A stretch of 14,858 bases of DNA from Peptococcaceae bacterium (GCA_019415505.1 DXZC01000050.1:1-14858); one strand, 5' to 3'; shown: positions 1 through 7,231, counted from the stretch's first letter. Notes: a model not told the origin generated them from the letters alone. A program made the numbers and translations.

Positions 1-1836
1 GTCAACTACCTCTACTTCACCTAAGGGAGTCAGCTGGCCATTACCATTGGTAATTAAGCCGCTTTCCACAGAAGCCAGGGAAACTTTCACAGCATCGGCA
101 TCAGTAGTAATGTAGAGATAAATCGCGCCAGTATCATCTTTGTAAAGTGAGAAGCCGGCGTCAGCTAAACGTCTCAAATCACTGGTAGCGGATTTAAGAG
201 AATCAGCATAATAATTGTTACCGCTTATTGCTTCCACACTGAAAGTATAGGTTTTACCGGGGTCGGTAACATATTTAGTGATGTCGAATTTTGTTACATC
301 CCCAGCCACACTGCCGAGTAATTCATAACCGCCTGTACTGTTAAGCCTATATATATTAAAGGAAGCGATTTTTCCTTTTTCACCCAATGCGGGAGCTGTC
401 CAGTTCAGGTATACTTTATCAGCAGCGTTGGCGGAATAGGCTTTCTGGCTGCCGCTAAAGGTCAATTCAGTGGGAGCCGCTAAGCGAGTCTTTACCACCA
501 GTTGGCTAGTGGGGGGATTTTTATAAGTGTAATTAGCCGCTTGGGGCATTTCGCTAACATAGACCGTGGTTTTGTAAACATTGTGCATTAGCGGAGCGTC
601 AACCGCAGCGCAATCCAAAAAATAGTCTATGTAAGAGTTCAAGGTTTCCACAATAGAGCCGGCTTTTTTCAGGATATTACTATCCTTAGCGCCGCTATTC
701 ATATTGAGGGTGACAATTTTACCGTCGTTTAATTCCATATCAGTCACAGCGTTGACGTTCATGGTTTTAATAGTCAAGCCGTTATGATAAAAGTTGGTGG
801 GAATATTGACGTTTAAAACATTGGTATCAGCGGTATAATCAACGTCCAGCAAAATTTCTGTATCGCTATTTATGCTTTTGTTGCTAGCGTCAGCAGTGCC
901 AATATTGGTAGTCTCTACTATATTGCCTTCACCGGAAGATGTTACCGTGGTACTGTCAAGTAAGGTCAGCTCCTTAATTTTGCTCTTGCCCAACATATTA
1001 ATTGTTAAGCCTGACGACTCCTGTATAATTTCACACACAGAAGCGGTTTGTAAATCCAGCTTATTGTAAGCGTACTTGCTGGTAAAATTCACTGGTGCGA
1101 ATACTTTACAATCGCTAATTTTAAAGGAACCGTTGGCGGTGGGTGAATCAATTGTTACTTTACCAGTGTATATGGTATTGCGCAAAGCATCACCATTAGA
1201 AGTAAAGGAAATTTCATCCTTCACAACGTTTTCACCCTTGAGTATACGCATGACAATGGTAATAGCCTCAGCGCGGGTGAGATTCTTCCCAGGCCCAAAG
1301 GTTTGGTCAGGATAACCTTTAATATACTGCTTACGATAAGCCAGACCCAAATCATCCAAGGCCCAGGTGCCTATGGTGTCAAAGTCCTTAAAGTTTTGCA
1401 GTTCATTGTAGCCTTCATAATCACCTCTCGTGATTATACGGCCCATAACGGCGCCGGCTTCCTGACGTGAAATGGAATTGATAGGACGGAAAGTTCCGTC
1501 TTCATACCCCATTACAATACCTGCGTATTGCGCCTTCTTAATCTCGTCAACGTACCATTCTTTTGCAGGAACATCAGAATAAGCTATATTGCGAGAATAC
1601 TTGATGTCCAGAGCACGGTTAAACATTGCAACCATTTCAGCCCTGTTCACCTTTTCATTAGGACGGAAAGTTCCGTCTTCGTAGCCTTTGGCAATTCCAG
1701 CGTTAGCAGCGTCGGTTAAATCTTCAATAAACCAATCGTTGCTTTTAACGTCGCTAAAATCAGCGGCGAAAACGCCTGTGCCCATAGCGAATAGCATACA
1801 AAATACCATCGCTACCCCTAGCAGGGTTTTTCTCAT
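1..1836 (-). CDS. S-layer/SLH-domain surface protein with fibronectin-III-like domain, C-terminus beyond window
   Basis: The reading frame is open from an ATG at 1836 (complement) to the left edge, giving 612 residues without a stop, so the C-terminus is missing. An AGGAGG ribosome site (complement of 1845-1850) lies 8 nt before the ATG. Residues 1-24 form a signal peptide ending GVFA before ADFSD. Three SLH domains follow (about 26-70, 85-130, 149-195), with GYEDGTFRP, GYEDGTFRP and GYPDQTFGP motifs and NRAE, SRQE and TRAE ends. SLH triplets anchor proteins to pyruvylated secondary cell-wall polymer, so this is a cell-surface protein. Residues about 200-440 are rich in T, N, D and V and look like a beta-strand region I cannot name. 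About 450-555 resembles a fibronectin type III domain (VYLNWTAP, FNIYRL, YTFSVEAIS). The exact nucleotide repeat at 1482-1503 and 1659-1680 simply encodes the duplicated SLH motif. It could be the major S-layer protein or an accessory surface protein. The family call is firm and the specific role unknown. Confidence 0.93.
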   Translation of the reverse strand, partial: MRKTLLGVAMVFCMLFAMGTGVFAADFSDVKSNDWFIEDLTDAANAGIAKGYEDGTFRPNEKVNRAEMVAMFNRALDIKYSRNIAYSDVPAKEWYVDEIKKAQYAGIVMGYEDGTFRPINSISRQEAGAVMGRIITRGDYEGYNELQNFKDFDTIGTWALDDLGLAYRKQYIKGYPDQTFGPGKNLTRAEAITIVMRILKGENVVKDEISFTSNGDALRNTIYTGKVTIDSPTANGSFKISDCKVFAPVNFTSKYAYNKLDLQTASVCEIIQESSGLTINMLGKSKIKELTLLDSTTVTSSGEGNIVETTNIGTADASNKSINSDTEILLDVDYTADTNVLNVNIPTNFYHNGLTIKTMNVNAVTDMELNDGKIVTLNMNSGAKDSNILKKAGSIVETLNSYIDYFLDCAAVDAPLMHNVYKTTVYVSEMPQAANYTYKNPPTSQLVVKTRLAAPTELTFSGSQKAYSANAADKVYLNWTAPALGEKGKIASFNIYRLNSTGGYELLGSVAGDVTKFDITKYVTDPGKTYTFSVEAISGNNYYADSLKSATSDLRRLADAGFSLYKDDTGAIYLYITTDADAVKVSLASVESGLITNGNGQLTPLGEVEVVD

Positions 1837-1918
1837 CTGCTACACCTCCTAAAATAAATTATAAAAAGTAATGTGAATAATAATAACAAAATGTTATAAA
1901 TTTTAACAAAAATCGACT

Positions 1919-1947
1919 ACTTTACTATTTCAAAAATAAGGGTCAAA
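1919..1947 (-). promoter_or_regulatory. Possible promoter of the SLH gene
   Basis: On the minus strand TTGACC (complement of 1942-1947) is followed after 17 nt by TAAAGT (complement of 1919-1924). This is a 5/6 and 4/6 match to the sigma-A boxes and would give a leader of roughly 75 nt before the ATG at 1836. Both boxes overlap copies of the repeated AGTAAAG motif, so a protein binding that motif would interfere with this promoter. In such AT-rich DNA other promoters are equally possible. Confidence 0.3.
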
Positions 1948-2030
1948 ATCTTTACTATATGAAATCACTCCCTCCCAGTCTGCAACTCAAATACTTTACT
2001 CTCTGAGAATGTATATAATGAATTTAAATG

Positions 2031-2075
2031 CAAAAAAAAATAGTATATCCTAACATTACTGAAAGAATATACTAT
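2031..2075 (-). terminator. U-tailed hairpin in the SLH upstream region
   Basis: Read on the minus strand, TAGTATATTC pairs with GGATATACTA across a 14-nt loop (10 bp, one G-U) and is followed directly by nine T residues (complement of 2032-2040). This has the shape of an intrinsic terminator for leftward transcription, although the stem is mostly A-U. No minus-strand gene lies just upstream. It might therefore attenuate a long SLH leader or end a small RNA. It lies inside the inverted-repeat pair at 1942-1961/2099-2118. Confidence 0.4.
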
Positions 2076-2464
2076 ATATTAATTTTTGGAGGTTGTGCCA
2101 TATAGTAAAGTATTTGACACTTAATTTAAAAAAATCAATTATTATTAATAATGCAATAATAAATTGATATATAGATAATTTAATATTAATTTATTATTTA
2201 CATATTTATATAAACTAATTATATATAAGAAAGAAATAAAAGTCAAGAATTTTTGCTCTAACAACGATGCTTTATTGATAAGTAATAATTATGCAAATTC
2301 AATCACTCTACAATATCTATATCATTATATTAAAGCCAGTATTAAGCTAAAAAGACATATGCACAATATAAAACTTATACAAAATTTACATATTATAAAC
2401 AACTAGTAACTTGCTAAAAAGAAATCACATAAAAAACACATAAATTGTGCATACTGTTCATTAT

Positions 2465-2520
2465 TATTTTAAGTGTATTCCTTTCTGGCAATTGGCATGA
2501 CTGGGATGTAACTTAAAATA
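2465..2520. repeat. 10-bp inverted repeat, possible RNA structure
   Basis: TATTTTAAGT at 2465-2474 is perfectly complementary to ACTTAAAATA at 2511-2520. The 36-base loop is distinctly GC-richer than the surrounding sequence and contains a tandem TGGCA (TGGCAATTGGCA). It lies about 95 bp before the alkyltransferase-like gene. It could be a leader hairpin or an operator. I do not recognise it as a known element. Confidence 0.3.
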
Positions 2521-2615
2521 CCCCTATTCTTTTAAATTCACATAAATAACGACAATATATAACCTAGATGTTTTTTCCCTTTCAGGTTATTATAGAAATA
2601 AAGGCTGGCAGAACA

Positions 2616-2918
2616 ATGGCGAATACCTTCAATCTAATATATGATATAGTGAGACAAATACCTAAAGGCCGCGTTTGCACTTACGGCAGAATAGCCTTAT
2701 TAGCTGGCAATCCCAGATGGTCACGGGTGGTGGGCTACGCCATGGGGGGCTGTCGGGATAAAACAGTACCTTGTCACCGGGTAGTACATAAGGACGGCTC
2801 AATGTCCCAAGCCTTTAACGTGGGAGGCGAAAATATACAAGCCCAACTATTAGCAGAAGAAGGCGTTATTATAAGGGACGATGGCAAGGTCGATATGGCC
2901 CACTGCCTATGGCCCTAA
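2616..2918 (+). CDS. MGMT/Atl-family DNA alkyltransferase-like protein retaining active-site cysteine
   Basis: This 100-residue protein is the DNA-binding and active-site domain of the O6-alkylguanine-DNA alkyltransferase family without the N-terminal domain of Ogt/Ada. The helix-turn-helix region (VCTYGRIALLAGNPRWSRVVG, with its break at residue 40) includes the nucleotide-flipping arginine in NPRWSR. The alkyl-acceptor motif PCHRV is at 52-56, so Cys53 is present. The C-terminal half (GENIQAQLLAEEGV...DDGKVDMAHCLW) resembles the short Atl proteins, which usually have Trp in place of this Cys. It may transfer alkyl groups itself or flag O6-alkylguanine for excision repair. The frame is open back to an ATG at 2568, but the sequence before residue 1 is unlike the family, so ATG 2616 is chosen. 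Neither start has a strong ribosome site. It appears monocistronic, with 442 bp before the next gene. Confidence 0.88.
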   Translation: MANTFNLIYDIVRQIPKGRVCTYGRIALLAGNPRWSRVVGYAMGGCRDKTVPCHRVVHKDGSMSQAFNVGGENIQAQLLAEEGVIIRDDGKVDMAHCLWP

Positions 2919-3360
2919 TTCAGCGCATAGCAACGCCAGGTAGAGATAATTAGCAGGCTTTTGCCAGTCCCCAGCCTGACCCGACTTACTTCTCCCAGAT
3001 AATAATATAAACCCGCACTATTATGATCTATTAAAATTTATACCGTTATTGTTATAGCCTACACATATTAATGCAGATTAGTTTTATGCAAAAAATGCTG
3101 AACAACACCTGAAAAAAACCGTTAGAACCTGGTGGCATAATTATACGGGGTTTTTGCCATTTACCTTTTTCGTATGTTTGAGCTGCAAATATTTAATAGG
3201 AATTTTCAAAATACAGTGACAAATTCCATTTTGTAGGGCGTATAACTTCTGTCATAAAGAAATAATATATCATGGCCTAAAAATAGACAGTTTGGCCTTA
3301 TTTGCTGTTTGCAAAAGCAGCTCTGTTCTTTTACAATAAGATTGAAAGGAGTATTTTATC
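2919..3360 (+). other. Intergenic spacer with weak terminator and promoter candidates
   Basis: I see no gene in this stretch. An A-rich/T-rich hairpin (AAAAAACCGT 3113-3122 against ACGGGGTTTTT 3145-3155, GG bulge) ending in five T residues may terminate the alkyltransferase-like gene. Near the right end TTGCAA (3309-3314), a 17-nt gap and TACAAT (3332-3337) resemble a sigma-A promoter. Its predicted start would lie almost on the ribosome site of the ABC transporter gene, which leaves this uncertain. An imperfect inverted repeat (GGCCTAAA ... TTTGGCC, about 3274-3298) sits just before that promoter and could be an operator for a repressor encoded elsewhere. Confidence 0.4.
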
Positions 3361-4257
3361 TTGACTACCATTGATATTCAACACCTTACCAAGGATTATG
3401 GACAAGGTAAGGGTGTGTTTGACGTTACATTAGCTATAGATAAGGGCGAAGTTTATGGCTATTTAGGACCCAATGGCTCTGGCAAATCCACAACCATGCG
3501 TCATTTAATGGGTTTTAGTAAACCGCAGAAAGGAACAGCCCAGATAGAGGGCATGGATTGTTGGCGCAAACAAAAGAAAATTCAGCAGCATATCGGCTAT
3601 CTGCCAGGAGAAATTTCTTTTCCAGATGATATGACCGGACTGGCCTATTTAAAGTTAATTGCTCATATGCGAAAAATGCAAGACTTTTCTTATGCCGAAA
3701 AGCTATTGACCTTTTTTGAGATAAACCCAGATACAAGCATGAAAAGAATGTCCAAGGGTATGAAACAGAAAATCGGAATCGTAGCAGCATTTATGCACAA
3801 TCCCGATATTTTACTATTAGACGAACCGACCAGTGGTTTAGACCCCCTTATGCAGAACCGTTTTGTCGAGTTAGTGGAGGAGGAAAAGACCAAGGGCAAG
3901 ACGATTATTCTCTCCTCGCATATTTTTGATGAAGTAGAAAAAACTTGCAACAGGATAGGTATGATAAGAAATGGTAAGCTCATTCAAGAAGTTACTGTCG
4001 ACGAGTTACGCTACTCCAAATTCAAGACTTATAAGATTGAGCTGACAGACGCCGCCAGTTTGGCCCTGCTGAAACAGGAGTATCCCCAGGCGGAATATAA
4101 GGAAAAGGAAAAGCAGGTAATCATATCCATCAATGATGATGAAATTAACCGCCTGATTTCTGTATTGGCAAGGTGTCGGGTCAATTTCTTAAAAGAGGAA
4201 AAACATACCCTTGAAGAATACTTCATGAAGTTTTATGGAGGGAATGAAAATGATTAG
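3361..4257 (+). CDS. ABC transporter ATP-binding protein (ABC-2 exporter type)
   Basis: This is a 298-residue cytoplasmic ATPase that powers the membrane protein encoded next to it. Visible motifs are Walker A GPNGSGKST (36-44), a signature MSKGM (130-134) in place of LSGGQ, Walker B with ILLLDEPTSGLDP (Asp154, Glu155) and the switch His187 in SSHIFDE. About 80 residues follow the nucleotide-binding domain, as in many DrrA/BcrA/NatA-type exporters. The start is TTG: AAAGGAG at 3345-3351 lies 9 nt upstream and no ATG fits better. The gene ends in TAG overlapping the start of the permease by 8 bp, so the two are translationally coupled. The substrate cannot be read from sequence; drugs, peptides and lipids are all known for the family. 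Confidence 0.93.
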   Translation: MTTIDIQHLTKDYGQGKGVFDVTLAIDKGEVYGYLGPNGSGKSTTMRHLMGFSKPQKGTAQIEGMDCWRKQKKIQQHIGYLPGEISFPDDMTGLAYLKLIAHMRKMQDFSYAEKLLTFFEINPDTSMKRMSKGMKQKIGIVAAFMHNPDILLLDEPTSGLDPLMQNRFVELVEEEKTKGKTIILSSHIFDEVEKTCNRIGMIRNGKLIQEVTVDELRYSKFKTYKIELTDAASLALLKQEYPQAEYKEKEKQVIISINDDEINRLISVLARCRVNFLKEEKHTLEEYFMKFYGGNEND

Positions 4258-5035
4258 CATACCATATTTCCGCCAGATAGCAAAATCAAACGCTAAGTTT
4301 TTAGGCGCCTTTACTCTCGTTTTATGTATTTTTCTGACCGTTATGACAAATGTATTTACCCCGGAAACGGTAACAAATTTACAGTCCGCCACCGAAGGGA
4401 CGATTGCCGCCCATATTTTAACGGGAAACGGCACCTTGATAGGCTTTATGTCAAATTCATTTTATGCACTTATGGCGATTATTTTTCCGATGGTCTATTC
4501 TATCATGATAGGTAATCGACTGATAGCAAAAAAAATCGACAGGGGAAATATGGCTGGTTTTCTCTCTACACCCACCACAAGATTGCAAATTACGCTTTCA
4601 AGCGCCGTCTATTTTATACTATCATTAGCTATTATGTGGGGAATTTCTTCTATAGTTGGAATTATCGCCGCCAACGCTTTTCAGCCGGACGCGCTGGATG
4701 TTGATACCTTTTTAATGCTTAACTTAGGCGCGTTTCTTTATCATCTAGCCATCAGCAGCATCTGTTTCTGCGCCTCCTGTATTTTTAACAGTTCAAAAAA
4801 TTCTTTAACCTTTGGCGCTGGTATACCATTATGCTTTTTTGTTATCAGTCTTTTTATTAAACTATCAGACAGCCTTGATTTTCTGCGATTTTTCACCTTG
4901 AACACACTGTATGACACCCAAAAAATCGTAGCGGGCAGTGACTATACCGCAGGTTTTATTGCTATGCTGATAGTTTCTCTTTGCCTTTATACACTGGGCA
5001 TCATCTGGTTTCAGAAGAAAGACTTGCCGCTATAA
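4250..5035 (+). CDS. ABC-2 type transporter permease
   Basis: This is a 261-residue membrane protein with about six hydrophobic segments: residues near 17-35, 70-90, 110-140, 160-182, 190-208 and 228-248 of the product. It has the layout of a full-length ABC-2 permease (one six-helix half; two copies plus two ATPases make the exporter). In-frame ATGs occur at 4235, 4244 and 4250. GGAGG at 4237-4241 lies 8 nt before ATG 4250, which decides the start. The 8-bp overlap with the ATPase gene indicates coupled translation. A small periplasmic or extracellular segment rich in T and N follows the first helix. The substrate is unknown. Confidence 0.9.
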   Translation: MISIPYFRQIAKSNAKFLGAFTLVLCIFLTVMTNVFTPETVTNLQSATEGTIAAHILTGNGTLIGFMSNSFYALMAIIFPMVYSIMIGNRLIAKKIDRGNMAGFLSTPTTRLQITLSSAVYFILSLAIMWGISSIVGIIAANAFQPDALDVDTFLMLNLGAFLYHLAISSICFCASCIFNSSKNSLTFGAGIPLCFFVISLFIKLSDSLDFLRFFTLNTLYDTQKIVAGSDYTAGFIAMLIVSLCLYTLGIIWFQKKDLPL

Positions 5036-5465
5036 ATCAGACTTATTTTATTAAAACGAGTACCTAAGTTAAGGCAAATAACCCTTATTGATTGTACGGT
5101 TATTTTGGGGCAGAGCCTATGACATTTCCGGTTTTCCGCTTATAAACAACTATTTGCCCCCTCTCTCACCTGGGGTTAGATTGGGCATTGCGAAAGCCCC
5201 TACTTTGTAATGTCTGTAGTTTTTGTAATTTTGTTATTTGCAGGGGCTTTATGCCAGTACAGTTGCAATCGGCATTTAAAAATGTTTGATAAATTACCAG
5301 TTTTTCAGAATTGCTAATTTTAGATATTATATAAAGAAAATTGCTGCACACGACAAAATATGAGAAAAAATCTTCCCAGGAGGCGGGTAAAAATAGCCAA
5401 AGGAGCAGCGACAGAATCAGCAGTAGCAGGCCAAGATGTTCTTGGAGTGCAGAAACGGTTTTTTA
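5036..5465 (+). other. Intergenic region with several hairpins, possible terminator of the ABC operon
   Basis: Forty bases after the permease stop, AAATAACC (5076-5083) pairs with GGTTATTT (5098-5105), a candidate terminator without a clean U tail. GGGGCA (5107-5112) pairs with TGCCCC (5155-5160). Further on, CATTGCGAA pairs with TTTGTAATG around the loop AGCCCCTAC (5186-5212, two G-U). The same AAAGCCCCT can instead pair with AGGGGCTTT at 5242-5250 (perfect 9 bp). These are mutually exclusive structures. I see no known RNA family. A 42-codon ATG frame (5360-5488) lacks a ribosome site and ends inside the next promoter, so it is not called as a gene. Confidence 0.4.
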
Positions 5466-5494
5466 TTGACAATCCCCTAGCCCTCTGATATAAT
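5466..5494 (+). promoter_or_regulatory. Consensus sigma-A promoter of the B12-controlled operon
   Basis: TTGACA (5466-5471), a 17-nt spacer and TATAAT (5489-5494) match the vegetative promoter perfectly, with an extended -10 TG at 5486-5487. Transcription should start near 5501, just before the riboswitch. A promoter this strong suggests that control is exerted mainly at the RNA level by the downstream terminator rather than at initiation. Confidence 0.9.
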
Positions 5495-5511
5495 CAAGGC
5501 AAATAAATAGA

Positions 5512-5670
5512 CATTTTATGGTGCCTCAATGAGGAGAATAGGGAATCAGGTTTAATTCCTGAACGGACCCACCGCTGTAATCAGTTGTTGAAAACCGCAG
5601 ATGCCACCGGTAAAACGGGAAGGCGCGGCAATCGGATAAAACTGTAAGTCAGAAGACCTGCCATAAAATG
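5512..5670 (+). promoter_or_regulatory. Cobalamin riboswitch aptamer
   Basis: The closing stem is a perfect 10 bp: CATTTTATGG (5512-5521) with CCATAAAATG (5661-5670). Inside it are the conserved B12 elements: GGTGCC at the start, AGGGAA (5550-5555), CCACCGCTGTAA where the class has CCCCGCNACTGT, CGGGAAGGCG (5616-5625), and the B12 box AAGTCAGAAGACCTGCC near the 3' end (5646-5662). The core usually written GGTGAAAATCC reads GGTTTAATTCC here. These RNAs bind adenosyl- or other cobalamins and usually shut off B12 synthesis or transport genes. The operon behind it begins with a transporter, as expected. Confidence 0.95.
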
Positions 5671-5689
5671 AAATCAATGATACAATGGT

Positions 5690-5740
5690 AAAGTTTCAGT
5701 GAAGTGAGGATATCCTCGTTTTGCTGGAACTTTTTTTATC
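5690..5740 (+). terminator. Riboswitch-controlled intrinsic terminator
   Basis: AAAGTTTCAG (5690-5699) pairs with CTGGAACTTT (5724-5733). Pairing continues inward through TGAAGT/GTTTTG by wobbles to GAGG/CCTC around an ATAT loop, giving 20 uninterrupted pairs, five of them G-U. Seven T residues (5731-5737) follow. It sits 20 nt behind the aptamer closing stem and 22 nt before the first gene, so cobalamin binding would be expected to cause termination here. I could not identify a clear antiterminator partner by eye. Confidence 0.88.
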
Positions 5741-5761
5741 ATCACTTTGGGGAGGTGTGGC

Positions 5762-7231
5762 ATGGCGCCAATCTTAGAATTGCATTTAAAAAGCCTTTGC
5801 TTTCCAGCGGCGAAAGAACCGGTCTTAAAGGATATTCACTTTGCTGTGGAAAAGGGGGAGTTCGTGGCTGTAGCAGGAAAGCCGGCTTCAGGAAAAAGTA
5901 TCTTTCTCCACACCCTCACCGGTGCGGCGATGAAATTCCACGGCGGTGTCCTGGACGGCACAGTGTCCCACTGCGGCAGAGAGCAAAAGGACATTCCTCT
6001 GCCTCAGATCTGCCAATACATTGGTTTTATGTCCCAAGAACCCCAAAATCAGATTGTCAGCGTAACTGTCGAAGAGGAAGTGGCCTTTGGTATCGCCAAC
6101 ATGGGGCTCTCCCCAAAGGAAATCAGCCGGCGGGTACGGGAAACTTTGGCCTATGTAGGGTTGGACGGCATGGAAAAACGCCAGACGACAGCGCTCTCCG
6201 GCGGCCAGGCCCAGCGTTTAGTTCTCGCCAGTGTGCTGGCTATGGACGCTCCCATTCTGATTTTGGATCAACCGGCGGCGGAGTTGGACCTAGCGGGCAA
6301 GGAGGAGCTCTACCACCACATCCGCCGTTTAAACCGAGAAAAAGGCGTTACCGTGATTATGGTTATGGATAGCGGCATGAGCATACCGCGTTATGCTGAC
6401 CGCATCATCATTATGGACCAGGGAACTATCGTGAAAAATTCTCCTGCCTCCCAAGGGGCTGGGGAAAAAGATGAAATCATCGTGCCGGCTTTCGCGGTGA
6501 AAGATAACGCTTTGGCGTCCCTAAAAAATGTGTCTTATGAATACAAAGGCGGCATTGTTGGCTGTGAGAATATTTGTTTCGACGTTCGGGAAGGTGACTT
6601 CTTTGTAATCATGGGCCAAAACGGTTCGGGAAAAACCACTTTACTCAAACTCATGGAAGGGCTAATTCTGCCGAAAAAGGGCCAGGTTTCCCTCTTCGGC
6701 GCCGTTCTGACCAAGAAAAACGCAGCAGCTCTGCGGCAGCAGGTTGGCTTCCTCTTCCAGAACCCCGATTTTCAAATCTTTTGCGATACAGTCAAGGAGG
6801 AAGCGGCCTTCGGCCTACGCAACAGCGCTATCCCCTTTGAGGAGAAAGAGCGCCGTGTTGCGGAACTGCTGGAAATTGTTAATTTAGCGGCATTGGCAAA
6901 TATACATCCTCAGAAGCTCAGCCGCAGCCAGCGGCAAAAGCTGGCCTTAGCCTCGGCTTTGGTCCACGAACCCAAACTCCTCATCGCCGATGAGCCCACC
7001 GCCGGCCTTAGTGAAGAGGATAGCCGCGCCATGATGAATCTCCTCACAGAGTTTCGACTCCGAGGCGGCACGGTGGTATTGGTTTCCCATGATCCCCTGC
7101 TGATTAAGTCTTACGCCAATACCATTCTGGTTTTGGAGCATCATAAAATGGCCGGCTTTTACAGACGGGAACATTTCAGCGACATTCCTCAAGGTCTGCT
7201 TTATCAGGGGGGTGACGGCTTATGCGGCTGA
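5762..7231 (+). CDS. Fused double-ATPase of an ECF-type transporter (YkoD-like)
   Basis: This is a 489-residue tandem of two ABC ATPase domains that energises the EcfT and S proteins encoded next. Domain 1 has Walker A GKPASGKS (39-46), Q-loop SQEPQNQ, signature LSGGQ (145-149) and Walker B LILDQP (Asp169, Gln170 instead of Glu); the H-loop position is Asp203 (VMDS) instead of His. Domain 2 has Walker A GQNGSGKTT (285-293), a degenerate signature LSRSQ (386-390), Walker B LIADEP (Asp410, Glu411) and His443 (VSHD). The degenerate parts all fall on one composite ATP site. The start is ATG 5762, preceded by GGGGAGGTG (5749-5757). The TTG at 5747 that extends the frame lies across that site. It is first in the riboswitch-controlled operon and overlaps ecfT by 10 bp. 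Its length matches YkoD-type fused proteins. Confidence 0.93.
   Translation: MAPILELHLKSLCFPAAKEPVLKDIHFAVEKGEFVAVAGKPASGKSIFLHTLTGAAMKFHGGVLDGTVSHCGREQKDIPLPQICQYIGFMSQEPQNQIVSVTVEEEVAFGIANMGLSPKEISRRVRETLAYVGLDGMEKRQTTALSGGQAQRLVLASVLAMDAPILILDQPAAELDLAGKEELYHHIRRLNREKGVTVIMVMDSGMSIPRYADRIIIMDQGTIVKNSPASQGAGEKDEIIVPAFAVKDNALASLKNVSYEYKGGIVGCENICFDVREGDFFVIMGQNGSGKTTLLKLMEGLILPKKGQVSLFGAVLTKKNAAALRQQVGFLFQNPDFQIFCDTVKEEAAFGLRNSAIPFEEKERRVAELLEIVNLAALANIHPQKLSRSQRQKLALASALVHEPKLLIADEPTAGLSEEDSRAMMNLLTEFRLRGGTVVLVSHDPLLIKSYANTILVLEHHKMAGFYRREHFSDIPQGLLYQGGDGLCG

Larger units (their letters stand above)
1912..2118. repeat. Four copies of a 20-bp motif upstream of the SLH gene
   Basis: The motif is GTCAAATACTTTACTATATG. 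Copies in the same orientation lie at about 1912-1928 (core TACTTTACTAT only), 1942-1961 (18 of 20 matches) and 1986-2005 (17 of 20). The exact sequence occurs inverted at 2099-2118. The outer pair 1942-1961/2099-2118 could form a long stem. The pair 1987-2000/2104-2117 is a perfect 14-bp inverted repeat. The copies sit 75-280 bp upstream of the SLH start. They could be operator boxes, the terminal repeats of a small decayed mobile element, or leader RNA structure. I see no target-site duplication flanking the outer pair. Confidence 0.6.
1837..2615. other. AT-rich intergenic spacer between divergent genes
   Basis: This 779-bp spacer separates the minus-strand SLH gene from the plus-strand alkyltransferase-like gene. 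I found no convincing protein, tRNA or rRNA in it. The part next to the SLH gene (1912-2118) carries the repeated motif and the hairpin listed separately. The part from about 2119 to 2460 is nearly pure A/T with no recognisable element. A separate inverted repeat occupies 2465-2520. Such a long spacer before an abundant surface-protein gene may hold a long 5' leader, but that is inference. Confidence 0.6.

Noticed and set aside
872..1315. Plus-strand frames inside the SLH gene region
   Set aside because: They are antisense to a continuous 612-codon minus-strand frame with signal peptide and SLH domains.
1482..1680. Exact repeat of about 22 bp (1482-1503 and 1659-1680) containing an internal inverted repeat
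   Set aside because: It encodes the duplicated GYEDGTFRP motif of SLH domains 1 and 2, so the protein repeat explains it.
1837..2615. Possible CRISPR array or replication origin in the AT-rich spacer
   Set aside because: The repeat copies are unevenly spaced, few and in mixed orientation, and no DnaA-box cluster or cas gene is visible.
5360..5488. 42-codon ATG frame just before the B12 operon promoter
   Set aside because: It has no ribosome binding site, resembles no family, and its end overlaps the perfect -35/-10 promoter, so it is more likely chance. It was still mentioned under the spacer.
5704..6372. Long plus-strand frame overlapping the start of the fused ATPase
   Set aside because: The alternative frame gives a low-complexity Arg/Gly/Pro-rich product, whereas the other frame contains clear Walker A and LSGGQ motifs.
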